Shown here piece after piece: positions 25,598 to 33,915 of a stretch of 64,000 bases of DNA; position 1 is the stretch's first letter, and every line of letters starts with the position of its first letter. The notes below the pieces were generated by a model. The model worked only from the letters and a program-made list of their open reading frames with translations, had not been told where the DNA came from and searched no databases. The DNA is from Ancylobacter sp. IITR112. GTDB taxonomy: Bacteria; Pseudomonadota; Alphaproteobacteria; Rhizobiales; Xanthobacteraceae. Location: positions 434,001-498,000 of the forward strand of contig NZ_JBGCUS010000001.1 of assembly GCF_041415945.1 (NCBI RefSeq), in the 5' to 3' direction. The position numbers and the translations under genes are program-made.

Positions 25598-27700
25598 TCA
25601 AGGCCGGCGCGGCGGCTTGCTTTTGCCGGGCTTGGTATAGGGTTTCTTGCCCTCGGTTCCCTTGTCGAAACGCGGCTTGCCTTCCAGCTTCTTGCCCTCA
25701 AGGCGTCCCGGCTTTTTACCTTCAAACGTCTTCGGCCGCTCAGGGCGTGCCGAACGCTCCCGATCGGCGTCCGCCAGAGGGTTCCATTCGCGCTTCTCCG
25801 TCCCGCCCTTGCGATGAGCGGTTTTGGTGCGCTCGGGCCTGTCGCCCGGCATCGCCTCGCGCCGCGGACGGCCCTCGGTCGCGGCATCGTGCGATCGCTC
25901 GTGGCGTGCCGCCGGCGCGCGTGCGGGCTTTTCGTAGAAAGGCGCCTCATAGGCAGGCTTGTCCTGGGCAGGCTTTTCCCGTTCCGGTCGCGCGCGCTCG
26001 GGACGTTCACGCTCGGGACGTCGTTCACGCTCGGGACGGTCCGTCCGCTCGCGCATCGGCCGCTCGCGGGGCGTGCGGACGAAGCGACCTTCCGGCGGGC
26101 CACCGGGCAGTGGCTCGATCACCACGTCGCCGCTCTCGATCTTCCGCGCCGCCTTGGCGAAGCGGTCGGCAGCGGCAAGGCTCACCTCGAACGCGGTTTC
26201 CTCGTCGAGAATCCGGATGATGCCAATGTCCTTGCGGGTCACATTGCCGCGACGGCAGATCAGCGGCAGCAGCCATTTGGGATCGGCATTGCTGCGGCGT
26301 CCGACATTGAGCCGGAACCAGACGCTGCCGCCCCCTGCCGGCTCACCGAAGGCGCGATCCGCCATCCGGTCTCGCGCGGGCCGCGGCTCACCGGGATCGG
26401 CCACTTCCTCCGGCGCCGGCAGGCCGGCCCGATAAAGTCGTACCAGCGCGGCGGCAAGGTGCTGGGGCGGATGCGCCGTGAGCAGGGTGCGGCCAGCGGC
26501 GAGGTCGTCCTCGCTCGGATCGTCGGTGAGCAATGCGTCGCTCAGCATTCGCTCATGGTCGAGCTTGCGGATTTCTTCGGCCGTCGGCGGGCCAGACCAG
26601 GCCGGCGCGACGCCGATCCCGCGCATCAGGTCCTCTGTGCGTCGGCGCCGGAACGGCGGCACCAAAAGCACGCTCACGCCCTTGCGTCCCGCACGGCCGG
26701 TGCGGCCGCTGCGATGCTGGAGACTTTCCGCGTCATTGGGCAATTCGGCATGGACGACGAGGCCGAGATTAGGCAGGTCGATGCCACGCGCGGCAACATC
26801 CGTAGCGACGCATACCCGCGCCCGCCCGTCGCGCAGCGCCTGCAGGGCATGGTTTCGCTCGTTCTGGCTCAACTCGCCGGAGAGCGCGACGGCCGAAAAC
26901 TGGCGTTCCTGCAGCATGGCATGCAGCCGCCGCACGGCTTCGCGGGTGTTGCAGAACACGATGGCGCTCGGTGTGTCGTAAAAGCGCAGCACATTGACCA
27001 CTGCGTGGTCGATCTCGGTCGGCGCGACGCGCAGAGTGCGGTACTCGATATCGGCATGACCGCCCTCCGCACTCGCCACCTCGATACGTAGGGCATCGCG
27101 CTGGTAGCGCCGGGCAAGCGCCGTGATACCGCGTGGCATGGTAGCGGAAAAAAGCAAGCTGCGCCGTTCCGGCGGGGTGGCGTCGAGAATGAATTCGAGG
27201 TCCTCGCGGAAGCCGAGGTCCAGCATCTCGTCGGCTTCATCGAGCACCGCGACCTTCAGCGCGGAGAGATCGAGCCGGCTGCGTTCCAGATGGTCGCGCA
27301 GCCGCCCCGGCGTGCCGACGACGATGTGGGCGCCCTGGTTCAGCAGGCGCTGCTCCTGCCGGGGGTCCATGCCGCCGACGCAGGAGACCACGCGCGCGCC
27401 TGTGGCTGCATAAAGCCAGCCGAATTCCCGCTGCACCTGCAGCGCCAGTTCGCGCGTGGGCGCCACCACCAGGGCAAGTGGTGCTCCGGCCGGGGGAAAA
27501 AGCTCCTGCGTGGCCAGCAGCGTCTCGGCCATGGCAAGACCATAGGCCACCGTTTTGCCCGAGCCCGTCTGGGCCGACACCAGCAGGTCGCGTTCGGCCG
27601 CCTCGGGCGCCAGCACAGCAAGTTGCACCGGCGTCGGATTGGTATAGTCCCGCTCGGCAAGTGCGCGGGCGAGCGCCGGGTTGGTCGTCATGAAGGTCAC
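25598..27700 (-). CDS. DEAD-box ATP-dependent RNA helicase, CsdA/DbpA-like, with basic tail
   Basis: A 700-residue helicase. N-terminal core: Q motif TNPTPVQLAVL, Walker A AQTGSGKTVAYGL, PTRELALQ, TPGRL, LDEADEMLDLGF and LLFSATMP. Second core domain: IVFCNTREAVRRLHAML, VATDVAARGIDLPNL and HRSGRTGRAG. A DbpA-type RNA-binding domain follows at about residues 465-540 (WLLPLICRRGNVTRKDIGIIRI). The last ~150 residues are Arg/Glu/Pro/Lys-rich and partly repetitive. It unwinds RNA during ribosome assembly or cold adaptation. It may start with GTG 27700 or ATG 27691; neither has a strong ribosome binding site. The coding DNA of the tail has three GCTCGGGACG copies between 25996 and 26038. Confidence 0.92.
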   Translation of the reverse strand: MTFMTTNPALARALAERDYTNPTPVQLAVLAPEAAERDLLVSAQTGSGKTVAYGLAMAETLLATQELFPPAGAPLALVVAPTRELALQVQREFGWLYAATGARVVSCVGGMDPRQEQRLLNQGAHIVVGTPGRLRDHLERSRLDLSALKVAVLDEADEMLDLGFREDLEFILDATPPERRSLLFSATMPRGITALARRYQRDALRIEVASAEGGHADIEYRTLRVAPTEIDHAVVNVLRFYDTPSAIVFCNTREAVRRLHAMLQERQFSAVALSGELSQNERNHALQALRDGRARVCVATDVAARGIDLPNLGLVVHAELPNDAESLQHRSGRTGRAGRKGVSVLLVPPFRRRRTEDLMRGIGVAPAWSGPPTAEEIRKLDHERMLSDALLTDDPSEDDLAAGRTLLTAHPPQHLAAALVRLYRAGLPAPEEVADPGEPRPARDRMADRAFGEPAGGGSVWFRLNVGRRSNADPKWLLPLICRRGNVTRKDIGIIRILDEETAFEVSLAAADRFAKAARKIESGDVVIEPLPGGPPEGRFVRTPRERPMRERTDRPERERRPERERPERARPEREKPAQDKPAYEAPFYEKPARAPAARHERSHDAATEGRPRREAMPGDRPERTKTAHRKGGTEKREWNPLADADRERSARPERPKTFEGKKPGRLEGKKLEGKPRFDKGTEGKKPYTKPGKSKPPRRP

Positions 27701-27960
27701 GGGTCGTCCGCCTATGTCGCAGGTTCGTCGGGCATCCGGGGCGCCCTTCGAGAAGGTCCGGGGACCCCCTCCTTAATCTTGCTGGCGCCGCAGCGCTACT
27801 GCCGCCTCGGTCTGCCGGCATGCCGTGCGGCCGGGAAGTGCGCTGCCGCCCGGGGGAGGCGCCGCATTCGGGAGACCCCGTCTCCAATGCCCGTCACGCG
27901 GTTTTCACGCGAGTTGACCACGTTGCGTCCTTCCACTGCCGTACGATTCAGGAAAGCCTG

Positions 27961-29490
27961 ATGCAACAGAACCTCTCCCCGGATAGACACGACACCGAGA
28001 TCGGCAGGACGGTTCAAAACTACATTGACGAGCGCCCGAGCTGGCCGGATGGCACGCCGGTGCCGGTCACACCGATGACCGCGATGCAATGGCGCATCTG
28101 GGGGCTCGCGGCGGCGGGCAAATTCTTCGAGGGGCTTGTCGTCTTCATGACCGGCGTGGCGATGCCGCTGATCGCCAACGAATTCGGCCTCGACGCCGTT
28201 GCCCATGGCGTGGTGGGAGCCGCCTCGCTCGCCGGTATATTGGTGGGCGCGCTGCTGCTCGGCGGCCTTGCCGATCAGTTCGGGCGCAAACTCATGTTCA
28301 TCGTCGAGATGGTCCTCTTCATCATCTTTCTGGTGCTGCTGTCGGTTGCGCCGAGCTATCCTTGGCTTGTGGTCTTTCTCTTCGGAATCGGTCTGGCGCT
28401 CGGCTGCGACTATCCGACAGCCCATCTCATCATTTCAGAAAGCATTCCGACCAGCGCCCGCGGTCGTCTCGTTCTGGGCGCGTTCGCGTTCCAGGCGGTG
28501 GGCGCCTTGGTCGGCACCGGGGTCGGCTATGCCGTGCTCACCCTCGATCCCGATGTCACCGCCTGGCGTTGGATGTATGCCGCAGCCATCGTCCCGGCCA
28601 TGATCGTTCTTGCCGGCCGCTTTTTCGTGACCGAGAGCGCGCCCTGGCTATTCGCCCGCGGTCGCAAGCACGAGGCCGAGCGCGTCACTGCCCGGCTGCT
28701 GCACCGCCGGCCGGCCTATCCGAAAAAGGTCGTGCTGTCGGCGCCCGACAAGGAGGCGACGGAAGGAAATGGCTGGGCGGCCCTATTCGAGCGCCGGAAC
28801 CGCCGTGCCACCATCCTCGCCTCGGTGCCGTGGTTCCTGCAGGATTTGTCGACCTATGGCATTGGGATCTTCACGCCCACCATCCTCGCCGCAGCGCTGG
28901 GTCATGACAGTGGCAATGCCCGCAACATCGCCGAGGTCATTCAGAACGACATCTCCGCCGCCCAGGGGGCGGCCATGATCGACGTGCTGCTCATCGTCGG
29001 CATCATCTTTGCCGTGGCGCTGGCCGATCGGGTGGGGCGTGTTCCGTTGCAGATTCTCGGCTTCGTCGGCTGCGCCGCCGGGCTGCTGATCGCTTCCTTC
29101 TCGGCCTATTATGACGGCCCCCTTTCGACAACCCTCATCTTCGCCGGCTTCATGATGTTCAACTTCATGACCAATCTCGGCCCGAACGCGCAAACATACC
29201 TGCTCGCCGGCGAGGTGTTTCCCACCGCCATTCGCGGCAAGGGAGCCGGCTTCGCGGCGGCGTTCGCCAAGATGGGTGCGGTGGTTACTGCTTTCGGTTT
29301 CCCGGTGCTCCTGTCCACCATCGGTCAGCAGTCCCTGCTGTACGGGCTGGTCGTGATGTCGCTGCTTGGCGCCGCCATCACCTGGCGGTTCCGCATCGAG
29401 ACGGCGGGCGTCAGCCTCGATGAGGTTGGCGGGCGTGGGCATCATCACGGCAAGGTGCGGTTGCCGGAAAGCGCGATCGCCGAGATCTGA
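27961..29490 (+). CDS. MFS transporter, sugar/organic-acid porter type
   Basis: A 509-residue, roughly 12-helix transporter. Motif A between helices 2 and 3 is GGLADQFGRKLMFIVEM; the related motif in the second half is VALADRVGRVPLQILGF. A charged N-terminal tail of about 45 residues precedes the first helix (RIWGLAAAGKFFEGLVVFMTG), and a His-rich tail (GGRGHHHGKVR) ends the protein. RFFVTESAPWLFARGRKHEA resembles the sugar-porter motif PESPRWL. ATG 27961 with AGGAAAG upstream is preferred over earlier starts in the same frame. Substrate unknown; there is no catabolic gene partner. Divergent from the helicase gene. Confidence 0.87.
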   Translation: MQQNLSPDRHDTEIGRTVQNYIDERPSWPDGTPVPVTPMTAMQWRIWGLAAAGKFFEGLVVFMTGVAMPLIANEFGLDAVAHGVVGAASLAGILVGALLLGGLADQFGRKLMFIVEMVLFIIFLVLLSVAPSYPWLVVFLFGIGLALGCDYPTAHLIISESIPTSARGRLVLGAFAFQAVGALVGTGVGYAVLTLDPDVTAWRWMYAAAIVPAMIVLAGRFFVTESAPWLFARGRKHEAERVTARLLHRRPAYPKKVVLSAPDKEATEGNGWAALFERRNRRATILASVPWFLQDLSTYGIGIFTPTILAAALGHDSGNARNIAEVIQNDISAAQGAAMIDVLLIVGIIFAVALADRVGRVPLQILGFVGCAAGLLIASFSAYYDGPLSTTLIFAGFMMFNFMTNLGPNAQTYLLAGEVFPTAIRGKGAGFAAAFAKMGAVVTAFGFPVLLSTIGQQSLLYGLVVMSLLGAAITWRFRIETAGVSLDEVGGRGHHHGKVRLPESAIAEI

Positions 29491-29670
29491 CGCGCGGATG
29501 CGCAGAGCCTGCAAGGGTCCGCTTGCCGACCCAGGCAGCCCCGTTCTCTGCCGGGTGGAGCGCAGGAAGGCTTGGAGAGCCCGCGCCGGCGGGCGGCTAC
29601 GCGGAAGTCTGCCGGGCACTCCCCTTCGTTCGCCGTCTGGCGGGAACGGCGTCGATCGGTGATCGCGCGG

Positions 29671-30483
29671 TCATGTCGCTATTCTGCTCGCTTCCCGGAC
29701 CACCCGCTCCGCTCGCTCCACGCGGCTGAGCAGGTTAGACGGAGCATTGGGGGACAGTACAACAAAGAACTCGCAGCCCACGCTGTCGTAAAACTCGACT
29801 TCACCCATCTCGATGAGATTTATTTCCCGAAGCTCCTCGATGATATTGCGGAAACTCGCTGGCGTGAATATCCACGCATGACAATCCAAATAATCGGTCT
29901 GTAGCGACGTGGCGGCCGCGTAGCCCGCTTCAAGGGTTCCGGTAAAGCTGAATACGCCACCGTCAAGATCAGCCCAGACGCCGGCACCGTTTCGCTCCGC
30001 CGACATCGAATAGTGGTCGAAAAGGTGGGCCGGATCATGCCGCGTGCGTTTCTCCAGATAGGCACGGACCATGGCGCCTGTTGTGCTGACAGGGCGAAAA
30101 TAATCGAAGGTGAAGCGACGATCGGGCAGCATAAGATACAGCTTCCCGTCGGGTTTTAGCGCTCGCGTGCAGCGCTGGAGAAATCTGATCGGGTCGGGGA
30201 GATGTTCGAAGACATGACTGGCAATGATATAGTCAAATCTCTCGCCTTCCGGTAGAAGTCGGGTCAATTCTCCGCCATCATCAATTGCATCAACCGGTTC
30301 GATACGTGTCACATCCACGGGATGGTCGCGGTATTTCTCCCTCAATGACGCCTCATCGGCATGATCGACAATATAAACGTTAAAACCATCCTTCTTCGCG
30401 ACGATCGGATTATAGGACGCGCCGAATTCTATCCCTATGCGATATTTCCCAACTCTCGAGCGCACGTAATTGCGGAAGTCCAT
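29671..30483 (-). CDS. SAM-dependent methyltransferase (class I)
   Basis: A 270-residue protein with a Rossmann methyltransferase core: IGIEFGASYNPIV as SAM motif I (variant), VYIVDHADEASLREKYR, FDYIIASHVFEHLPDPIRFL as motif II/III and ALKPDGKLYLMLPDRRFTFD after it. The His-Phe-Asp and Asp-Arg features are common in methyltransferases that act near glycosyltransferases in polysaccharide loci. It has a GAGGG site upstream of ATG 30483. It is divergent from a gene for an RgpF-like protein, and the two probably modify a surface glycan (inference). Local base composition is less GC-rich than the flanking genes. Confidence 0.82.
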   Translation of the reverse strand: MDFRNYVRSRVGKYRIGIEFGASYNPIVAKKDGFNVYIVDHADEASLREKYRDHPVDVTRIEPVDAIDDGGELTRLLPEGERFDYIIASHVFEHLPDPIRFLQRCTRALKPDGKLYLMLPDRRFTFDYFRPVSTTGAMVRAYLEKRTRHDPAHLFDHYSMSAERNGAGVWADLDGGVFSFTGTLEAGYAAATSLQTDYLDCHAWIFTPASFRNIIEELREINLIEMGEVEFYDSVGCEFFVVLSPNAPSNLLSRVERAERVVREASRIAT

Positions 30484-30599
30484 GCGAAACCCTCTTGCGC
30501 TCGCGGGTTGTCAGCAGCCACAAAGACGCAATTCAAACGCGCCGCCGACCCTCATATCGGCATATGGTAGCATGTTTGTCGCATCCCGGAGTCGTTGTC

Positions 30600-31859
30600 G
30601 TGCGCCTGCGCTTTGATGATCTGAGGCTCCGCGCTTATCTTCTCTCGAAGAAGATGCGTCAATTCCCGAGTGTAATCCGGGAAAATGTGCCGCGTTTTTA
30701 TGTAGATGAGGAGTGTTGCCCGGCTGTCGGAAATAATTATGCAATTGTTGTTTCTTATTCGGGTTTTGGTGTTGCATCCGACCTTATTGATCTGCTGAAG
30801 GCACTGCGCCGCCGTGGCGTGAACGCCGTGGTCATATGCAACGGTTTGCCGAAGTTGAACGTGCTGGAAATGCTTCGGCGGGACGCTCATCGAGTGATGG
30901 TGCGGCGGAATGTGGGTCGTGATTTCGGCGCCTTTCGCGCGGCGACCCTCCGCCTCGCAGCTGAGGGGCGAGCCGTCTCACGCATGCTGTATTTCAACGA
31001 CAGCGTCATTTATATCGCCGGTGCCGAGCTGGACGCGATGGTGCATCGGATGATCGAGGATACGTATCCTGTCATCGGTGCGTTCGAGAACCACGAATTC
31101 GAGCACCACATCGGCTCCTATGTGTTTTCGGTGAGCGGCGAGGTGTTCTACGACTCGAAGCTGCTGTCGTTCTGGAAGCGTTATCGGCCGTACGATATCC
31201 GCCCTCACGCGATCCATCAGGGTGAGATTGCCTTATCTCGGCAGTTGAAAAAGCGCGGTTACGCTATCGGCGTGATCTATTCCGTGGATCGTCTCGGCGA
31301 ACATCTCCGCACGTTCGACGCTGCCCAATTGCTTGGGCTCCTCAAATATATGACTCCGGCATGGAGGTCGGCTTTTCTGGCGCAAACCCGCGAGGGGACC
31401 TTAGGTGTCGGCCGGCAACTGGTGAGCGCCTTCGAAGTGGAGCGCCACACCTCACGCCCAAGCGGCGATACTCCGCAATCGTCTTCCCAAGGCGCGGTGC
31501 CAACGCTCAGTTCCCTGACCCGTCCGCCCGATACGCCTCGCGGTCGTCAGCAGACCACCTTCGCGGCCGCCCATCGGGAGGTGCTGCGATGGAGTATCAT
31601 TCAGGCAATGCTGGCGGAGGTTTCTGCTCATAGCCAGATTCACGTGGGGTTTGGCCTTTTTCGGCTATTATTGGGCGCGCCTGTCGTCAAGAAGGACCTT
31701 CTTCAGCGCGGCCTGTGGTCTGAGCAGGACTGTTTGCAGATACTCGACGACGTGCCGCCCGAGGCGCGTCGACGCATCATCAGGCAGTTGATCAATCGCG
31801 GCCGTCCGCTGCATGTCAGCGGGACCCGGCGGTTTCTCCTTCGGCATGGCCTTGAGTAG
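30600..31859 (+). CDS. Rhamnan synthesis protein F (RgpF)-like protein
   Basis: About 419 residues. The central region reads NNYAIVVSYSGFGVASDLIDLLKALRRRGVNAVVICNG, then VMVRRNVGRDFGAFRAATLRL, RMLYFNDSVIYIAG, GAFENHEFEHHIGSYVFSVSG and FWKRYRPYDIRPHAIHQGEIALSRQLKKRGY, the pattern of RgpF family proteins that build rhamnose-containing glycans. The last 130 residues have no match I know. GTG 30600 with GGAG eight bases upstream is chosen; ATG 30564 or 30495 would add 12 or 35 residues without a good site. It ends about 100 bases before tRNA-Gly and is divergent from a methyltransferase gene. Confidence 0.75.
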   Translation: MRLRFDDLRLRAYLLSKKMRQFPSVIRENVPRFYVDEECCPAVGNNYAIVVSYSGFGVASDLIDLLKALRRRGVNAVVICNGLPKLNVLEMLRRDAHRVMVRRNVGRDFGAFRAATLRLAAEGRAVSRMLYFNDSVIYIAGAELDAMVHRMIEDTYPVIGAFENHEFEHHIGSYVFSVSGEVFYDSKLLSFWKRYRPYDIRPHAIHQGEIALSRQLKKRGYAIGVIYSVDRLGEHLRTFDAAQLLGLLKYMTPAWRSAFLAQTREGTLGVGRQLVSAFEVERHTSRPSGDTPQSSSQGAVPTLSSLTRPPDTPRGRQQTTFAAAHREVLRWSIIQAMLAEVSAHSQIHVGFGLFRLLLGAPVVKKDLLQRGLWSEQDCLQILDDVPPEARRRIIRQLINRGRPLHVSGTRRFLLRHGLE

Positions 31860-31964
31860 GCCTGTCGCCGCGAATGCCTGAGGTTCTCCGTACAGGCCCT
31901 GTGAACGCGGGTTCTTTCCCCCTTGAAGCCTCGCTGTCTCGCCCTTAAGGTGCGCGCTGCCTGA

Positions 31965-32038
31965 GCGGGCGTAGTTCAATGGTAGAACGGCAGCTTCCCA
32001 AGCTGCATACGAGGGTTCGATTCCCTTCGCCCGCTCCA
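31965..32038 (+). tRNA. tRNA-Gly, anticodon CCC
   Basis: A complete 74-base cloverleaf with encoded CCA. The acceptor arms GCGGGCG (31965-31971) and CGCCCGC pair fully; the D arm contains TTCAATGGTAGAA, the anticodon stem GCAGC/GCTGC encloses TTCCCAA (anticodon CCC), and the T loop is AGGGTTCGATTCCCT. Length and order are canonical. It reads GGG glycine codons. No integrase gene or duplicated 3' end was found beside it. Confidence 0.96.
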
Positions 32039-32290
32039 GCGGCAATTCTCCTGCGTCCACCCCTGCTGCGGCCTCGCGCCGGGTGTTCTGTCGGCGTTGC
32101 AAGCGAACGTGATCGCAGGGATCGGGGCGCCGTGCGCCCGGCCAGAAATTCCGATCCGTGCTGGCTCTGCCGCCGAGGGCGCTCCCCGTTGGCCCATTCG
32201 GGCCGCGGGAATGAGGGAACCTCTCGCGCGCCGCTCGCATTTTCGTTGCGATCAATGAGCGCGACTACGCCACCGAAGGCCGGGACACCC

Positions 32291-32965
32291 ATGCAGAGCC
32301 CCCCCCAAACCACCTTGTCTCGACGTGACCTCCTGGTCGCTGGGGCAGCGACCGTCACCGTCTCGCACGCGAGCGGGACGATTGCGCGCGCTGAAGACGC
32401 CTCTGCACCGAGAGGTGACGGGGTGGGACGTGACAAGCCGGGAACCCTGCCGTCGCGGCTCTCTGTTCGCTTTGCCGTCAACGGCACTACCACCGAGGTG
32501 GAGGTCGATACCCGCACTACCCTGCTCGACGCGCTACGCGAGCAGCTTCATCTCACGGGCACGAAGAAGGGCTGCGATCATGGCCAGTGCGGTGCCTGCA
32601 CCGTCATGGTCAACGGGGTCCGCATCAATGCCTGCCTCACCCTCGCGGTTATGCATGAGGGCGATGAGGTGACGACCATCGAGGGACTGGGAGGGCCGGC
32701 AGATTTGCACCCGATGCAGGCTGCCTTCGTCAGGCACGACGGCTATCAGTGCGGCTATTGCACGCCGGGACAGATCTGCTCGTCCGTGGCGATGCTCGCC
32801 GAAATCGAGGCCGGTATTCCCAGCCATGTCACTCCAGACCTCACCGGGCGTCCCGAAGCATCGGTGGACGAATTGCGGGAGCGGATGAGCGGCAATATCT
32901 GCCGCTGCGGTGCCTATTCCAATATTATTGACGCCATCTCCGACGTGGCGGGGAGGCAGTCATGA
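32291..32965 (+). CDS. paoA: Aldehyde oxidoreductase, 2Fe-2S subunit (PaoA type, Tat-exported)
   Basis: About 224 residues. A twin-arginine signal ([20 protein letters not shown]) is followed by a plant-type ferredoxin domain with cluster ligands in [26 protein letters not shown] and a helical domain holding the second 2Fe-2S cluster ([13 protein letters not shown] and [11 protein letters not shown]). The Tat signal and order match E. coli PaoA (YagT), the small subunit of the periplasmic molybdenum aldehyde oxidoreductase. Several starts are possible (32255, 32291); ATG 32291 is the more conservative and has GGGA upstream. Stop overlaps the paoB start. Confidence 0.88.
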   Translation: MQSPPQTTLSRRDLLVAGAATVTVSHASGTIARAEDASAPRGDGVGRDKPGTLPSRLSVRFAVNGTTTEVEVDTRTTLLDALREQLHLTGTKKGCDHGQCGACTVMVNGVRINACLTLAVMHEGDEVTTIEGLGGPADLHPMQAAFVRHDGYQCGYCTPGQICSSVAMLAEIEAGIPSHVTPDLTGRPEASVDELRERMSGNICRCGAYSNIIDAISDVAGRQS

Positions 32966-33912
32966 TGCCATTCACCTATGAGCGCGCCTCCTCGGCGGCC
33001 GAGGCAGCGCGCGCGGCGGCTGCCAGTCCCGGCGCAAAATTCATCGCAGGCGGTACGAATCTTCTGGACTTGATGAAGCTGCAGATCGAGACGCCGAGCC
33101 ATCTGATTGATGTGAACGGCCTCGCGTTCGACACGATCGAGCCCACGCGGGAAGGCGGGCTGCGCATCGGCGCGTTGGTCAGCAACACCTCGCTGGCCTC
33201 CGATCCGCGGGTGCGGCGAGACTATGCTGTGTTGGCACGTGCCCTTCTGGCGGGCGCATCGGGCCAATTGCGCAATAAGGCCACCACCGCCGGCAATCTG
33301 CTTCAGCGCACGCGCTGCCCCTACTTCTACGATACCGCCCAGCCCTGCAATAAGCGCGTGCCCGGCAGCGGCTGCGCGGCGATAGGCGGGGTGTCCCGCC
33401 AACTGGGCGTGATCGGCACCAGTGAGGCGTGCATCGCCACCCATCCCAGCGATATGGCGGTGGCTTTGCGCGCGCTCGACGCGACGGTGGAAACGGTGCG
33501 TGCTGATGGCAGCGAACGCTCGATCCCCATGGCCGAGCTTCATCGTCTGCCGGGCGACACGCCGCATGTGGAGACGGCGCTGGACGCCGGCGAATTGATT
33601 ACCGCCGTGGTGCTGCCGCCGCCGCCGGGTGGTCGCCATGTCTATCGCAAGGTGCGCGACCGAGCTTCCTATGCCTTCGCTCTGGTTTCCGTCGCTGCCG
33701 TGCTGCAGCCGGACGGCACGGGGCGCGTCGCGCTCGGCGGCGTCGCTCCCAAGCCGTGGCGCGTCGAGGCGGCGGAGAGCGAGATGGGGCGCGGCGCCCG
33801 CGCTGTCACTTCCCGGCTGCTCGCCGCCGCCCGGCCGACGCGCGACAACGCCTTCAAGATCACGCTGGTCGCGCGCACGCTGGACTCGATCCTCATCGAG
33901 GGAAGGGGCTGA
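32962..33912 (+). CDS. paoB: Aldehyde oxidoreductase, FAD and 4Fe-4S subunit (PaoB type)
   Basis: A 316-residue subunit of the xanthine-dehydrogenase FAD family. [13 protein letters not shown] is the FAD-binding loop and [24 protein letters not shown] the second. The insert [20 protein letters not shown] supplies the extra 4Fe-4S cluster that distinguishes PaoB-type subunits from ordinary xanthine dehydrogenase FAD subunits. The C-terminal domain ([31 protein letters not shown]) is typical. It carries electrons from the 2Fe-2S subunit. It overlaps paoA by four bases and precedes paoC by three, so the three are one operon. Confidence 0.92.
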   Translation: MMPFTYERASSAAEAARAAAASPGAKFIAGGTNLLDLMKLQIETPSHLIDVNGLAFDTIEPTREGGLRIGALVSNTSLASDPRVRRDYAVLARALLAGASGQLRNKATTAGNLLQRTRCPYFYDTAQPCNKRVPGSGCAAIGGVSRQLGVIGTSEACIATHPSDMAVALRALDATVETVRADGSERSIPMAELHRLPGDTPHVETALDAGELITAVVLPPPPGGRHVYRKVRDRASYAFALVSVAAVLQPDGTGRVALGGVAPKPWRVEAAESEMGRGARAVTSRLLAAARPTRDNAFKITLVARTLDSILIEGRG

Positions 33913-33915
33913 ACC

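Noticed and set aside
31965-32038. Genomic island boundary with attachment sites at tRNA-Gly
   Set aside because: No integrase and no second copy of the tRNA 3' end was seen within the window; only the weaker composition argument remains and is listed as a finding.
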